From Akkermansia muciniphila (lineage in GTDB: Bacteria; Verrucomicrobiota; Verrucomicrobiia; Verrucomicrobiales; Akkermansiaceae), in the NCBI GenBank assembly GCA_004557455.1, contig SFDX01000004.1, forward strand, positions 1 to 64,000: a stretch of 64,000 nucleotides of DNA, written 5' to 3'. Shown here piece by piece: positions 36,404-43,859 of this stretch. A program made the position numbers and the translations under genes. Each line of letters opens with the position of its first letter. The stretch's first letter is position 1. The notes under the pieces were generated by a model. The model saw nothing but the letters and a program-made list of their open reading frames with translations. It had not been told where the DNA came from and made no database searches.

Positions 36404-37588
36404 ATGAAAAAACCGCTTAACGTACGCCGCAGTGATGTAATGCCCCGTGTTCAGGAAGCCATGCAGTGCTTCCGCAGCCCGCTCGTCGACTCCATGAGGG
36501 CCGACGGTAATCGACTGGAGCTGCCGGGGCTGCACATCTCGCTGGCCTCGTCCTTCGGCTTCTGCGACGGGGTGAGCCGCGCCATCGAAATCGCGTATGC
36601 GGCGTGTCTCGCCTTCCCGGAGCGGCGCATCTGGCTCATCGGGGAGATTATTCACAATCCGGAGGTGAATGCCAAACTGGATGCCCTCGGCCTGCGCCGC
36701 CTGCCCTGGAACCCGCACGATGCCGCCTATGAGCTCGTACAGGCGGAGGATCTCGTCATCATCCCCGCCTTCGGCATCACCCGTGAGCTGCGCGACACCC
36801 TGGAGGCCAAGGGGGTTGACTATGCCGACACCACCTGCGGCAATGTGATCAAGGTGTGGAGCAAGGTGCAGAGTTATGCGCGGCGCGGCATCACCAGTAT
36901 CATTCACGGCAAGGCGCGGCACGAGGAGAGCCTTGCGACGGCCTCCCGCTCCCGGGGGGAGGACGGCGGCGGCAAATACCTCATCATTTACAACAAGGCC
37001 GACGCCGAGTTCGTGGCGGATTTCCTCAACGGGCGGATCAGCACGGTGGACTTCAACAACCGCTTCGCGGGCTGCACCTCGCCCGGTTTTGCCCCGGAGC
37101 AAGACCTGCTGTGCATCGGTATGGCCAACCAGACCACCATGCTCAAGGGTGAGACTGTGGAGATTCAGGGCATTCTGCGCCGCGCCGTCATCGAGCGGGA
37201 CGGTAGTGAGGAGCGTTTCCACGCCTGCAACACCATCTGCAGCGCCACCCAGGATCGCCAGGACGCTCTCTTTGCCCTGCTGGAGGAGCAGCCGGATGCC
37301 ATGTTCATCATCGGCGGTTACAACAGCTCCAACACCACCCACCTCGCCGGCATTGCCGCCGAACGCGTGCCCACGTTCTTCGTCCGCGATGCGGAGAGCC
37401 TCCTCAGCCTGCAGCAAGTGCGCTGCCTCAACCTCCGCACCCGAACGGAGGAACTCACCCCCCTCCCCCCGCAGGCCTCCGACCTCTCCCGCCCCTGGCG
37501 CATCGGCATCACCGCCGGCGCATCCTGCCCCGCCAACGTCATCGAACAGGTCATCCGCCGCCTCGCCGACCTCCGCCTCCCCCGGTGA
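36404..37588 (+). CDS. ispH: 4-hydroxy-3-methylbut-2-enyl diphosphate reductase
   Basis: The last step of the MEP isoprenoid pathway, using a [4Fe-4S] cluster. Three cluster cysteines are visible: SSFGFCDGV, DTTCGNV and NTICSATQDRQ. Conserved histidines occur in IIHNPEVN and IIHGKA, and GGYNSSNTTHL binds the diphosphate. At 394 residues it belongs to the longer form of IspH with an N-terminal addition of about 40 residues. It shares the operon with the acyl synthetase. C-terminal GITAGASCPANVIEQV is the usual family ending. Confidence 0.95.
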   Translation: MKKPLNVRRSDVMPRVQEAMQCFRSPLVDSMRADGNRLELPGLHISLASSFGFCDGVSRAIEIAYAACLAFPERRIWLIGEIIHNPEVNAKLDALGLRRLPWNPHDAAYELVQAEDLVIIPAFGITRELRDTLEAKGVDYADTTCGNVIKVWSKVQSYARRGITSIIHGKARHEESLATASRSRGEDGGGKYLIIYNKADAEFVADFLNGRISTVDFNNRFAGCTSPGFAPEQDLLCIGMANQTTMLKGETVEIQGILRRAVIERDGSEERFHACNTICSATQDRQDALFALLEEQPDAMFIIGGYNSSNTTHLAGIAAERVPTFFVRDAESLLSLQQVRCLNLRTRTEELTPLPPQASDLSRPWRIGITAGASCPANVIEQVIRRLADLRLPR

Positions 37589-37636
37589 GGGTATGCGCAA
37601 AACACAGAAAAGCCGGAGTTTTCACACAGCGAACCC

Positions 37637-37665
37637 TTGACACAGAGCAAGGTTTTCTGTACTAT
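37637..37665 (+). promoter_or_regulatory. Promoter of the AAA-RloB module
   Basis: A consensus TTGACA, a 17-base spacer and TACTAT, 17 bases before the ATG at 37683. Shifting the -10 by three bases gives TATAGT with a 20-base spacer. Confidence 0.65.
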
Positions 37666-37682
37666 AGTCGCAGTTCAATCCC

Positions 37683-38981
37683 ATGCTTGTCAATTTTTCC
37701 TTCTCGAATTATATGGTGTTTCTGCAACCCGCCGAGTTTACGATGGTAGCGGGCAGATTCTCCACCCACCGGGCTTCCCTCATGAAGATTCCAGGAGAAC
37801 GCTACGCCAAGCTGCTGCCCGTTACAGCAATCTACGGTGGTAATGCCTCCGGCAAATCAACCTTTGTCCACGCGATGAGATGCCTGCGCAGCATTGTGCT
37901 GCACGGAACGATAGACAGTGTCGAGCCACACCTCTTTTCCCATGAAGGAAAGACACAGGCGACGGACTTCACCTGTGTATTCGCCATCGAAGGGAGGGTC
38001 CTTGAGTACAGCATTCAACTGTACCCGGACAGGGTGATTCGGGAATCTCTCACCGATGTCACAAGAGGACGCAGGAGTATCATTTTCATCCGAGTCCCCG
38101 GCCACCCCTGCGAGATAGGCACCACAGTGGCGGGGGCATGTCCGGAGGACGACCTGCAATATGCCGCCAAAATGGGAACAAGCCTACCGGAGAAAGAAGT
38201 ATTCCTGACAACAGTCATCAAATTACAGGTAGCAGCATTGCTTCCTCATGCTCAGCTCTGCCACAAGTGGTTTTCCGAGACACTGTGCATCATCGAAGCC
38301 GACAGCCGAAGAATCGGCCTCGGGCTTGATTTGCTCTCTCAACTTTCTAACTATTCGGCAGCACTTGCGGATGCCGATACCGGAGTTGAGCAGCTCAGCT
38401 TCCACGAAATCAAATCGAACATAGAAGGCTCGGTTTCCCCGCCGATTCTGTCTGCTTTCAGGAAGTCGGATGACAACTTCCTGATCATCCCGGATGACTC
38501 CTCCACGATTCTCGTCAAGGAGGGCGAACGCATCAAGGCTATCAAATGCTGCTCGGTCTATACGGCGGAAGACGGCACGCGGACTGCCATTCCTCTGGCC
38601 AAAGAAAGCGACGGAACGCGCCGATACCTTCACCTGCTCCCCATCCTGCTGGACGCCCGCCGAGACAGGGTCTATCTTGTGGATGAGCTGGACCGAAGCC
38701 TCCACACAAACCTGACCCAATCTCTTATCAAGAGCTTCCGCAATATGGTGTCAGCAGGGGAACGCAGGCTCCAACTCATCTTCACCACCCACGATGTCTT
38801 CCTGATGGACGGGAATAATCTGCGCAAGGACGAGATATGGGTTACCGAGCGAGACGAGGTTCACCAAGCACATCTGATTTCCATGGCCGAGTATAAGGAT
38901 ATTCGACCGGATCACCAATTGCGCAAAAGTTACCTGGAAGGACGCATGGGCGGTCTTCCCCACATGAGTTGCTGCTTATGA
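37683..38981 (+). CDS. AAA/ABC-like ATPase of a two-gene RloB-type defence module
   Basis: A 432-residue ATPase of the AAA_15/AAA_21 (RloA-like, OLD/SMC-type) group. Walker A GGNASGKST lies at 52-60, an ABC-type signature-like ESDGTRRYLHLLP at 308-320, Walker B VYLVDELD at 330-337 and the H-loop His370 in FTTHD. The opening NFSFSNYMVF is typical of these SMC-like ATPases. The RloB-like gene overlaps its stop by four bases. Base composition is more AT-rich than the flanking genes, suggesting acquisition. Similar pairs are known as AbiL/RloAB-type phage-defence systems; the function here is inferred. Confidence 0.87.
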   Translation: MLVNFSFSNYMVFLQPAEFTMVAGRFSTHRASLMKIPGERYAKLLPVTAIYGGNASGKSTFVHAMRCLRSIVLHGTIDSVEPHLFSHEGKTQATDFTCVFAIEGRVLEYSIQLYPDRVIRESLTDVTRGRRSIIFIRVPGHPCEIGTTVAGACPEDDLQYAAKMGTSLPEKEVFLTTVIKLQVAALLPHAQLCHKWFSETLCIIEADSRRIGLGLDLLSQLSNYSAALADADTGVEQLSFHEIKSNIEGSVSPPILSAFRKSDDNFLIIPDDSSTILVKEGERIKAIKCCSVYTAEDGTRTAIPLAKESDGTRRYLHLLPILLDARRDRVYLVDELDRSLHTNLTQSLIKSFRNMVSAGERRLQLIFTTHDVFLMDGNNLRKDEIWVTERDEVHQAHLISMAEYKDIRPDHQLRKSYLEGRMGGLPHMSCCL

Positions 38982-39574
38982 GTGCTTTCAGACGCAAAGA
39001 AAACAGGGCTTCCTATCGCCGGAACTTCTTCTTTGTAACGGAGGGTGTCGCCTCCGAGCAGGCCTATCTGAAAATTGTCTGGAACAGGCTGCAGCTCCGG
39101 GAACGATGTACACCGCGCTATTGCCACAAGAACTCCGGCATACCTGCCATGCTGGCCAAGGCCGAAGAAGTGGAGGAAGGAGATCTCTTCAAACAGAGGA
39201 GAGGCGATGAAATCTGGATCATTCTTGATCACGATGAACAAAGTCATTTTCCGGAGCAGTTTGAACGTTTAGCCGAATGGGAAGCTCAAAAGCCATACCG
39301 TCACGTCGCTGTTTCTACGCCGAGATTTGAATTTTGGCTACTCCTGCACGTAGACGAGCGCCCCCACCGGGACAAGTGCAAGAGCGATGATTACATGCAG
39401 CAGAGGATACCGAACTTCAAGAATCTTCCCATAGATACAACGTCTATTACTGCCGACCGTATCCGGGCAGCGATGAAGCGTGCTCTTTGCTCTCCCATGC
39501 CGAGCTGCAGGAAGCCCTCCGTCGTCGGCAGCGGGCTCGGACTTCTGATTCAACGCCTCCTGACCATAGCATAA
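38978..39574 (+). CDS. RloB-family (TOPRIM-like) protein, partner of the AAA ATPase
   Basis: A 198-residue protein. The ATG at 38978 overlaps the ATPase stop as ATGA; a TTG nine bases earlier is less likely. RloB/TOPRIM features are FFFVTEGVASEQAYLK (acidic Glu of TOPRIM motif 1) and WIILDHDEQS (DxD motif), then the family-specific STPRFEFWLLLHV. RloB proteins are predicted nucleases paired with SMC-like ATPases. The last 25 residues read VVGSGLGLLIQRLL, compatible with a normal RloB ending, so the gene looks intact. Confidence 0.82.
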   Translation: MSAFRRKENRASYRRNFFFVTEGVASEQAYLKIVWNRLQLRERCTPRYCHKNSGIPAMLAKAEEVEEGDLFKQRRGDEIWIILDHDEQSHFPEQFERLAEWEAQKPYRHVAVSTPRFEFWLLLHVDERPHRDKCKSDDYMQQRIPNFKNLPIDTTSITADRIRAAMKRALCSPMPSCRKPSVVGSGLGLLIQRLLTIA

Positions 39575-39654
39575 GGGTTCCCGCCCTGCGGCATTTCGGG
39601 GGGCGGGGAGGCTGTGGGTTTTGCACGAAAAAGCGGGTGGTCGGTGGTTTTGGC

Positions 39655-39682
39655 TTGCCATCTGCGGGATTCTTGGTAGTAT
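39655..39682 (+). promoter_or_regulatory. Probable promoter of the 39692 gene
   Basis: TTGCCA, a 16-base spacer ending CTTGG, and TAGTAT, nine bases before the ATG at 39692. Confidence 0.55.
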
Positions 39683-39691
39683 GGAAAGCAT

Positions 39692-40633
39692 ATGAAGCAT
39701 TTTCTTCTTCTTTTCGCGACCGTCCTGCTCTGCGCTTTCTCGGCGAGCGGGGTGGAAATCAAGAACATCGGCGTAAAGCTCACCCGCAACAGCGCCGACA
39801 AAAAGCTGACGCCGGACTACAGTTTCAGAGTGCTGGAGGACTTGAGCGTGCGGCGTAGCTGGAACCTGCCGGGCGGGCGCACCCTGAGTGCTGACTTCGA
39901 CGCCAAGAGTGCCGAGGGTAAGCTGATCTCCGCACATGTGGTGTACGATAAACCGGTGGATCTCAAGACCGCGCAGGCGGATGCGCTGGCTCTGGGCCAC
40001 ACCAAATCCGACACCTGGAAAAAGCTGAAAGCCAAGAAGGCAGAGGAGCTGGGCTTGGCCCCCTGCAAGTACAAAAAGCTCAAGAACGGCAGCTACCTGT
40101 ATGTGGAAATGAATGCAGCCAAAAAAGCCACCGGCGTCTCCCTCTATGCGGCTAAGCCCACCCGCCACCGCCTCACGCTCGGGGAGTGGACCGGACGCGT
40201 GACCCGCACGGCCCTCGGCTCTACGGCGGACAACAGCGGCAGCGTCAATTTCCTCAAGCAGGATGAGGAGAAACGCTTAGCCGCCAACAAGAAGCGCGCC
40301 GCCGAGCGTCCCCGCCCGTCTGCGGATAAGCCCGCCCGGAGCGAAGATGTCGTGGTCACTGAGATCATCGAGGAAGTAGAAGATGCGGCTGATGATACCG
40401 ACAACGAGGACGAGGTGACCGTGGTGAAGACGGAGAAAGGCCCCTGGCCCGCCATCCGGGATTACTGCAAGGAGCTTTCGAGCCGTCCGTGGAGCACGAC
40501 GGAGCGTGTGAGTATCTACGGCGGCGGCGGTCTCATCCTGCTGCTCATCATCGTCTCCGCCGTGCGCCGTCGACTGCGCCGCAAGGCCGCCGAGGAGCGA
40601 GCCAATGCCATCATCAACGGGAAAAAGTCATAA
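39692..40633 (+). CDS. Secreted protein with C-terminal membrane anchor, unknown
   Basis: A 313-residue protein. It has a cleavable signal peptide (MKHFLLLFATVLLCAFSASG), a soluble domain at about 20-175 with alternating strands and Lys-rich turns, a charged linker rich in Lys/Arg and then Glu/Asp (about 195-255), one transmembrane helix (about 283-298, GGLILLLIIVSAV), and a basic cytoplasmic tail. No family is recognised. It is thus a bitopic envelope protein. The neighbouring pseudopilin gene is separately promoted, so a shared role with secretion is only a possibility. Confidence 0.65.
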   Translation: MKHFLLLFATVLLCAFSASGVEIKNIGVKLTRNSADKKLTPDYSFRVLEDLSVRRSWNLPGGRTLSADFDAKSAEGKLISAHVVYDKPVDLKTAQADALALGHTKSDTWKKLKAKKAEELGLAPCKYKKLKNGSYLYVEMNAAKKATGVSLYAAKPTRHRLTLGEWTGRVTRTALGSTADNSGSVNFLKQDEEKRLAANKKRAAERPRPSADKPARSEDVVVTEIIEEVEDAADDTDNEDEVTVVKTEKGPWPAIRDYCKELSSRPWSTTERVSIYGGGGLILLLIIVSAVRRRLRRKAAEERANAIINGKKS

Positions 40634-40660
40634 TTTTGCCCTCGAATCCGCCCTTTCTGC

Positions 40661-40689
40661 TTGCCAAGCGGGGAGCGGTGTGGTATAAC
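40661..40689 (+). promoter_or_regulatory. Promoter of the second pseudopilin gene
   Basis: TTGCCA, a 17-base spacer ending TGTGG and TATAAC, 25 bases before the ATG at 40715. Confidence 0.7.
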
Positions 40690-40714
40690 GAGAGTGTTCA
40701 ATGAATCAATTCTC

Positions 40715-41476
40715 ATGAAAGCACCAAAAATCTACAGAAAGAAGGGGGGCTTCACCCTCATCGAGCTCATTGTGGTGATTGCCATTCTCGGCACGCTCGC
40801 CGCTGTCGGCTACGGCCCCATCATGGACCACCTGAACGACGGTGACCGCCAGATCGCCTCGTCCAACCTCAGCAACATCAGCACGGCCCTCATCGACTTC
40901 AACACGGAGGTGACCGGTTACCCGAGCGATGAGACCGCCGAGCAGATGCAGACCACCATGGAGGAGGCCGGCAAGGACTTCGGCGCGCTGCAGGGCAACA
41001 ACTCCAACTGCTACTTCCGCCAGCTCATGGTGCGCGACGGCTCCCTGGCCGAGAAGATCTTCTTCGCCAAGGTGAAGGGTGTCACGGCGGAGGGCGATAA
41101 CAAGAAGGCCAACGGCAAGGCCCTCCAAGCCGGTGAAAATGCTTTCTCCTATGTGATGATGCAGTCGACGGACGGCGAGGGCTATCGCGGTGTTACCTCC
41201 CGCGGCGCCTGCCCCATTGTGATGACCCCCACCCGCAAGTCCAATAAGTCCTTCACCGGTGCCGATGTGGAGTTCGACCTCACGCCCTTCCGCGGCCATG
41301 TCTTCGTGCTCTACACCGATAAGTCCATCAAGGATTTCAAGGGTGACAAGCAGGTCAAGGAGAATGAGGATGATGATACCATCGGCACCCTCGCCGTTGA
41401 CATCTTCCCGGAGAACGCCAAGACCGGCGAGTCCAAGGCTGACCGCTACACCATCCTCGGCCCGGATCTGAAGTAA
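40715..41476 (+). CDS. Type II secretion/type IV pilin-like protein
   Basis: A 253-residue pseudopilin. The prepilin motif is KKGGFTLIELIVVIAILGTL, with cleavage at G12|F13 and Glu at mature position 5. The globular part includes a GspG-like opening (DRQIASSNLSNISTALIDFN) and a long divergent C-terminal region (RGHVFVLYTDKSIKDFKGDK). It resembles the 7654 protein in the helix but not in the body. An upstream in-frame start at 40661 would cover the promoter and is rejected. The gene is single, followed by a strong terminator. Confidence 0.85.
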   Translation: MKAPKIYRKKGGFTLIELIVVIAILGTLAAVGYGPIMDHLNDGDRQIASSNLSNISTALIDFNTEVTGYPSDETAEQMQTTMEEAGKDFGALQGNNSNCYFRQLMVRDGSLAEKIFFAKVKGVTAEGDNKKANGKALQAGENAFSYVMMQSTDGEGYRGVTSRGACPIVMTPTRKSNKSFTGADVEFDLTPFRGHVFVLYTDKSIKDFKGDKQVKENEDDDTIGTLAVDIFPENAKTGESKADRYTILGPDLK

Positions 41477-41498
41477 CACTTCCGCTCTTCCCGTTCCG

Positions 41499-41535
41499 AA
41501 GGCACCTCCCCGCCACAGGAGGTGCCTTCTTGCTT
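41499..41535 (+). terminator. Terminator of the pseudopilin gene
   Basis: A perfect 11-bp stem (AAGGCACCTCC with GGAGGTGCCTT) and an eight-base loop, followed by CTTGCTT. The tail is only moderately U-rich. Confidence 0.7.
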
Positions 41536-41578
41536 GCCGGGGGAGCCCCCGCGACGTAACAGCGGGATACAGGCCGCC

Positions 41579-42625
41579 TTAATTTGACGGCATGTATTGG
41601 TCGTTCTTCAGATTCTCCTCCAGCTCCAGGAGGTAACGGTCGAAATCGGAGACATAGAGGCGGTCCTGCTCCACCCTGTACTTCTCGAACTCGGTCTTTG
41701 CATGCAGCCTTGCAATGGCGGCGGAGACACGTCCGGCATCCTTCAGCAGGCCGTATTCGAACATTTCGATAAACGTGTTGAGGCGTTTCTCCCAGTCCTC
41801 CATGGTCAGCGGTATTTTTCGCTGCGCCATGCTCTCCGCAAAATCGAGGTAGGAACCCACCAGACGGTTCAGCTGGGTCAACTCCTCGGCGCTCAGGTAA
41901 TTCTTTGCCACACAGGCATCGCTGAGCATGACCTTACCCTCCGGGGCGGCCTTCCAAGTGGTGAGCCCCATGTGCGGCTTTTTCGCATCGGCTCGCTCCA
42001 CAATCAACTCGGCGGCGGTGTGCCCGTGCACGGCAAAGTGCATCTTGTTCTGCACGCTTGCATAAAAACGGCGGGTCACGGAAGCCTTGCTGTCATAATC
42101 AACCGCAGTGGCATAAATATCCGTTATCTTCTGATAAAAAAGGCGCTCGCTGGCGCGGATTTCCCGCACGCGCTCCAGCTGCTCCTCAAAGTACTTATCG
42201 GAGAGGTACGTCCCCTGCTTGAGGCGCTCGTCGTCCATCACCCAGCCCTTAATGGTATACTCATGGGCGATGTGATTCACCCACTTACGGAACTGCACGG
42301 CTCGCTCGGAGTTTACCTTGAAGCCCACGGCAATGATGGCTTGGATGCCGTAGTGGAAAGCATGGTAGTTCTTGCCGTCCGAGGCAGTTATTCGAATTCT
42401 TCGAACAACTGACTTTTCATCCAACTCGGCATCCGCAAAAATCTTCTTGAGATGATAGTTAATGGTATGCGTCTCCACACCGTAAAGTTCGCCCAGCATC
42501 TTCTGCGTCAGCCAGATATTCTCGTCCTCATATCGAACCTCGAACTGCTCGGCAGCCTCACCCACGCCGGCGATGTAGGTCAGATATTCTGCCGCGGAAC
42601 TGCGGATGGAAATTTGGTTCTTCAT
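41579..42625 (-). CDS. RhuM-family protein (virulence RhuM-like)
   Basis: A 348-residue protein matching the RhuM family: an N-terminal DNA-binding-like part (ENIWLTQKMLGELYGVETHT, then INYHLKKIFADAEL), the Bro-N/KilA-like DGKNYHAFHYGIQAIIAVGF and VQFRKWVNHIAHEYTIKGWV, then VYATAVDYDSKA-type and HGHTAAELIVERADAKKPHMGL. RhuM was named from the Salmonella SPI-3 island; related proteins occur on mobile islands, sometimes near restriction or toxin loci. Its role is not established. It stands alone, divergent from rnc, with its own consensus promoter. Confidence 0.88.
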   Translation of the reverse strand: MKNQISIRSSAAEYLTYIAGVGEAAEQFEVRYEDENIWLTQKMLGELYGVETHTINYHLKKIFADAELDEKSVVRRIRITASDGKNYHAFHYGIQAIIAVGFKVNSERAVQFRKWVNHIAHEYTIKGWVMDDERLKQGTYLSDKYFEEQLERVREIRASERLFYQKITDIYATAVDYDSKASVTRRFYASVQNKMHFAVHGHTAAELIVERADAKKPHMGLTTWKAAPEGKVMLSDACVAKNYLSAEELTQLNRLVGSYLDFAESMAQRKIPLTMEDWEKRLNTFIEMFEYGLLKDAGRVSAAIARLHAKTEFEKYRVEQDRLYVSDFDRYLLELEENLKNDQYMPSN

Positions 42626-42640
42626 AACGTTCGTGTCAGT

Positions 42641-42670
42641 ATTATATCACATTTTCGGGAGAAAAGTCAA
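42641..42670 (-). promoter_or_regulatory. Promoter of the RhuM gene
   Basis: On the minus strand TTGACT (42670-42665), an 18-base spacer and a perfect TATAAT (42646-42641), 15 bases before the ATG at 42625. Confidence 0.75.
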
Positions 42671-42724
42671 GCCGGTTTCCCCGATTACCCGGTTCCGAAC
42701 TGTGAGAAGTCCGGTCGATTTCGC

Positions 42725-42753
42725 TTGCGTCGGGGGCGGGTATGGTGTACGAT
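42725..42753 (+). promoter_or_regulatory. Probable promoter of rnc
   Basis: TTGCGT, a 17-base spacer ending ATGGTG, and TACGAT, ten bases before the ATG at 42764. Confidence 0.5.
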
Positions 42754-42763
42754 AGGGGCAAGC

Positions 42764-43453
42764 ATGGATATAGCATTGATCGAAGAAAGTTTGGGGTATG
42801 TATTCACGGACAAAGTGTGGCTGCAGCAGGCCTTGACGCATCCCAGCTACAGCCAGCGGCGGGCAGCGGGCTTGGCATACGAACGGCTGGAATATCTGGG
42901 GGATGCGGTGCTGGAGCTGGTGGTGAGCCGCGAGCTCTTCACGCAGTTTCCGCAGAGCGATGAGGGCGAGCTGACGAAACTGCGCTCCGGCATCGTGAGC
43001 CGCCAGCATTTGGCAGGGTTGTGTCGCGAGCTGGGTTGGTGTGAGCAGATGAACATGAGCCCGCAACTGGAAAAGGCCGGCGGGCGCACCACAATGTCCA
43101 TCATGGCCAATACCTTCGAAAGCGTGATCGGCGCCGTGATGATGGACTCCAACTACAACGCCGCGCGCAAGGTGGCCCTGCACCTGATGCAGACAAGTAT
43201 TACCAACGCGCGGCAATACATGGATGTAAACTACAAGGGGGCCCTGCTGGAGATTTTGCAAAGCATCGACAACACCCCGCCCGTCTACACGGTGGAACCC
43301 GCGGACCCCAAACACCCGGAGGGTCCCTTCTGCGGGCACGCCCTGTGGCACGGGCGCGAGCTGGGCAGCGCCGTGGCCCCCAGCAAGCACAAGGCGGAGA
43401 TGGCAGCGGCCGCAGCCGCCCTGCAGGCGAAAATCTGGCTGAAGAAGGCTTGA
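42764..43453 (+). CDS. rnc: Ribonuclease III
   Basis: Cuts double-stranded RNA in rRNA and mRNA processing. The 229-residue protein has an RNase III domain with the signature ERLEYLGDAVLELVVS, the acidic DEGELTKLRSGIVS and a second catalytic Glu in NTFESVIGAV. A C-terminal double-stranded RNA-binding domain (about 155-229) ends in SKHKAEMAAAAAALQAKIWL. The ATG at 42764 yields MDIALIEESLGYVF, the standard start; a longer frame to 42452 overlaps the RhuM gene and is rejected. Confidence 0.95.
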   Translation: MDIALIEESLGYVFTDKVWLQQALTHPSYSQRRAAGLAYERLEYLGDAVLELVVSRELFTQFPQSDEGELTKLRSGIVSRQHLAGLCRELGWCEQMNMSPQLEKAGGRTTMSIMANTFESVIGAVMMDSNYNAARKVALHLMQTSITNARQYMDVNYKGALLEILQSIDNTPPVYTVEPADPKHPEGPFCGHALWHGRELGSAVAPSKHKAEMAAAAAALQAKIWLKKA

Positions 43454-43510
43454 AACTGTCCTTTTTTCATCGCTAGCGCAAAAAAAGCTCGCATTGCGCG
43501 CGGAAAAGGG

Positions 43511-43516
43511 TATAAT
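43511..43516 (+). promoter_or_regulatory. -10 box upstream of ptsH
   Basis: A perfect TATAAT 37 bases before the ptsH start. No good -35 lies at 16-18 bases, so the promoter may depend on an activator or use the preceding GGG as an extended -10 substitute. Confidence 0.45.
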
Positions 43517-43553
43517 ACTCGTCAAAACAGACTTCAAACAGATTGAGCGAATT

Positions 43554-43820
43554 ATGATAACAAAACAGATCACCGTTTTGAACAAATTGGGAATCCACGC
43601 CCGCCCGGCGGCCAAGTTCGTCCGTGAGGCGGCACGCTTCGAGGCCGATGTGACCGTGGAGCGGGACGGTGAGGCCGTGGATGGCAAGAGCATCATGTGC
43701 CTGATGATGCTGGCCGTAGGCTGCGGCTCGACCATCACCGTAACGACGGACGGCCCGGATGAGGCCGAAGCCATGGAGGCGCTGGAGGCCTTGGTGGACT
43801 CCAAGTTCGGCGAGGCCTGA
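43554..43820 (+). CDS. ptsH: Phosphocarrier protein HPr
   Basis: A PTS phosphocarrier of 88 residues. The active-site His is in LGIHARPAAKF (about residue 15), and the regulatory Ser occurs in VDGKSIMCLMMLAVG (about residue 46), the target of HPr kinase in organisms that have it. The ATG at 43554 is the standard start; the upstream 20-codon extension is not expected. Enzyme I follows 39 bases downstream. No enzyme II gene is found in the window. Confidence 0.95.
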   Translation: MITKQITVLNKLGIHARPAAKFVREAARFEADVTVERDGEAVDGKSIMCLMMLAVGCGSTITVTTDGPDEAEAMEALEALVDSKFGEA

Positions 43821-43859
43821 TGCCCGGGTGCTTCTGCCCCCCACCCCGCCGCGACAGGT

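Noticed and set aside
38969..38977. TTG start for the RloB gene nine bases upstream
   Set aside because: ATG at 38978 forms the normal ATGA overlap with the ATPase stop.
40661..40714. Upstream in-frame start for the second pseudopilin
   Set aside because: It overlaps the -35/-10 and would bury the prepilin signal.
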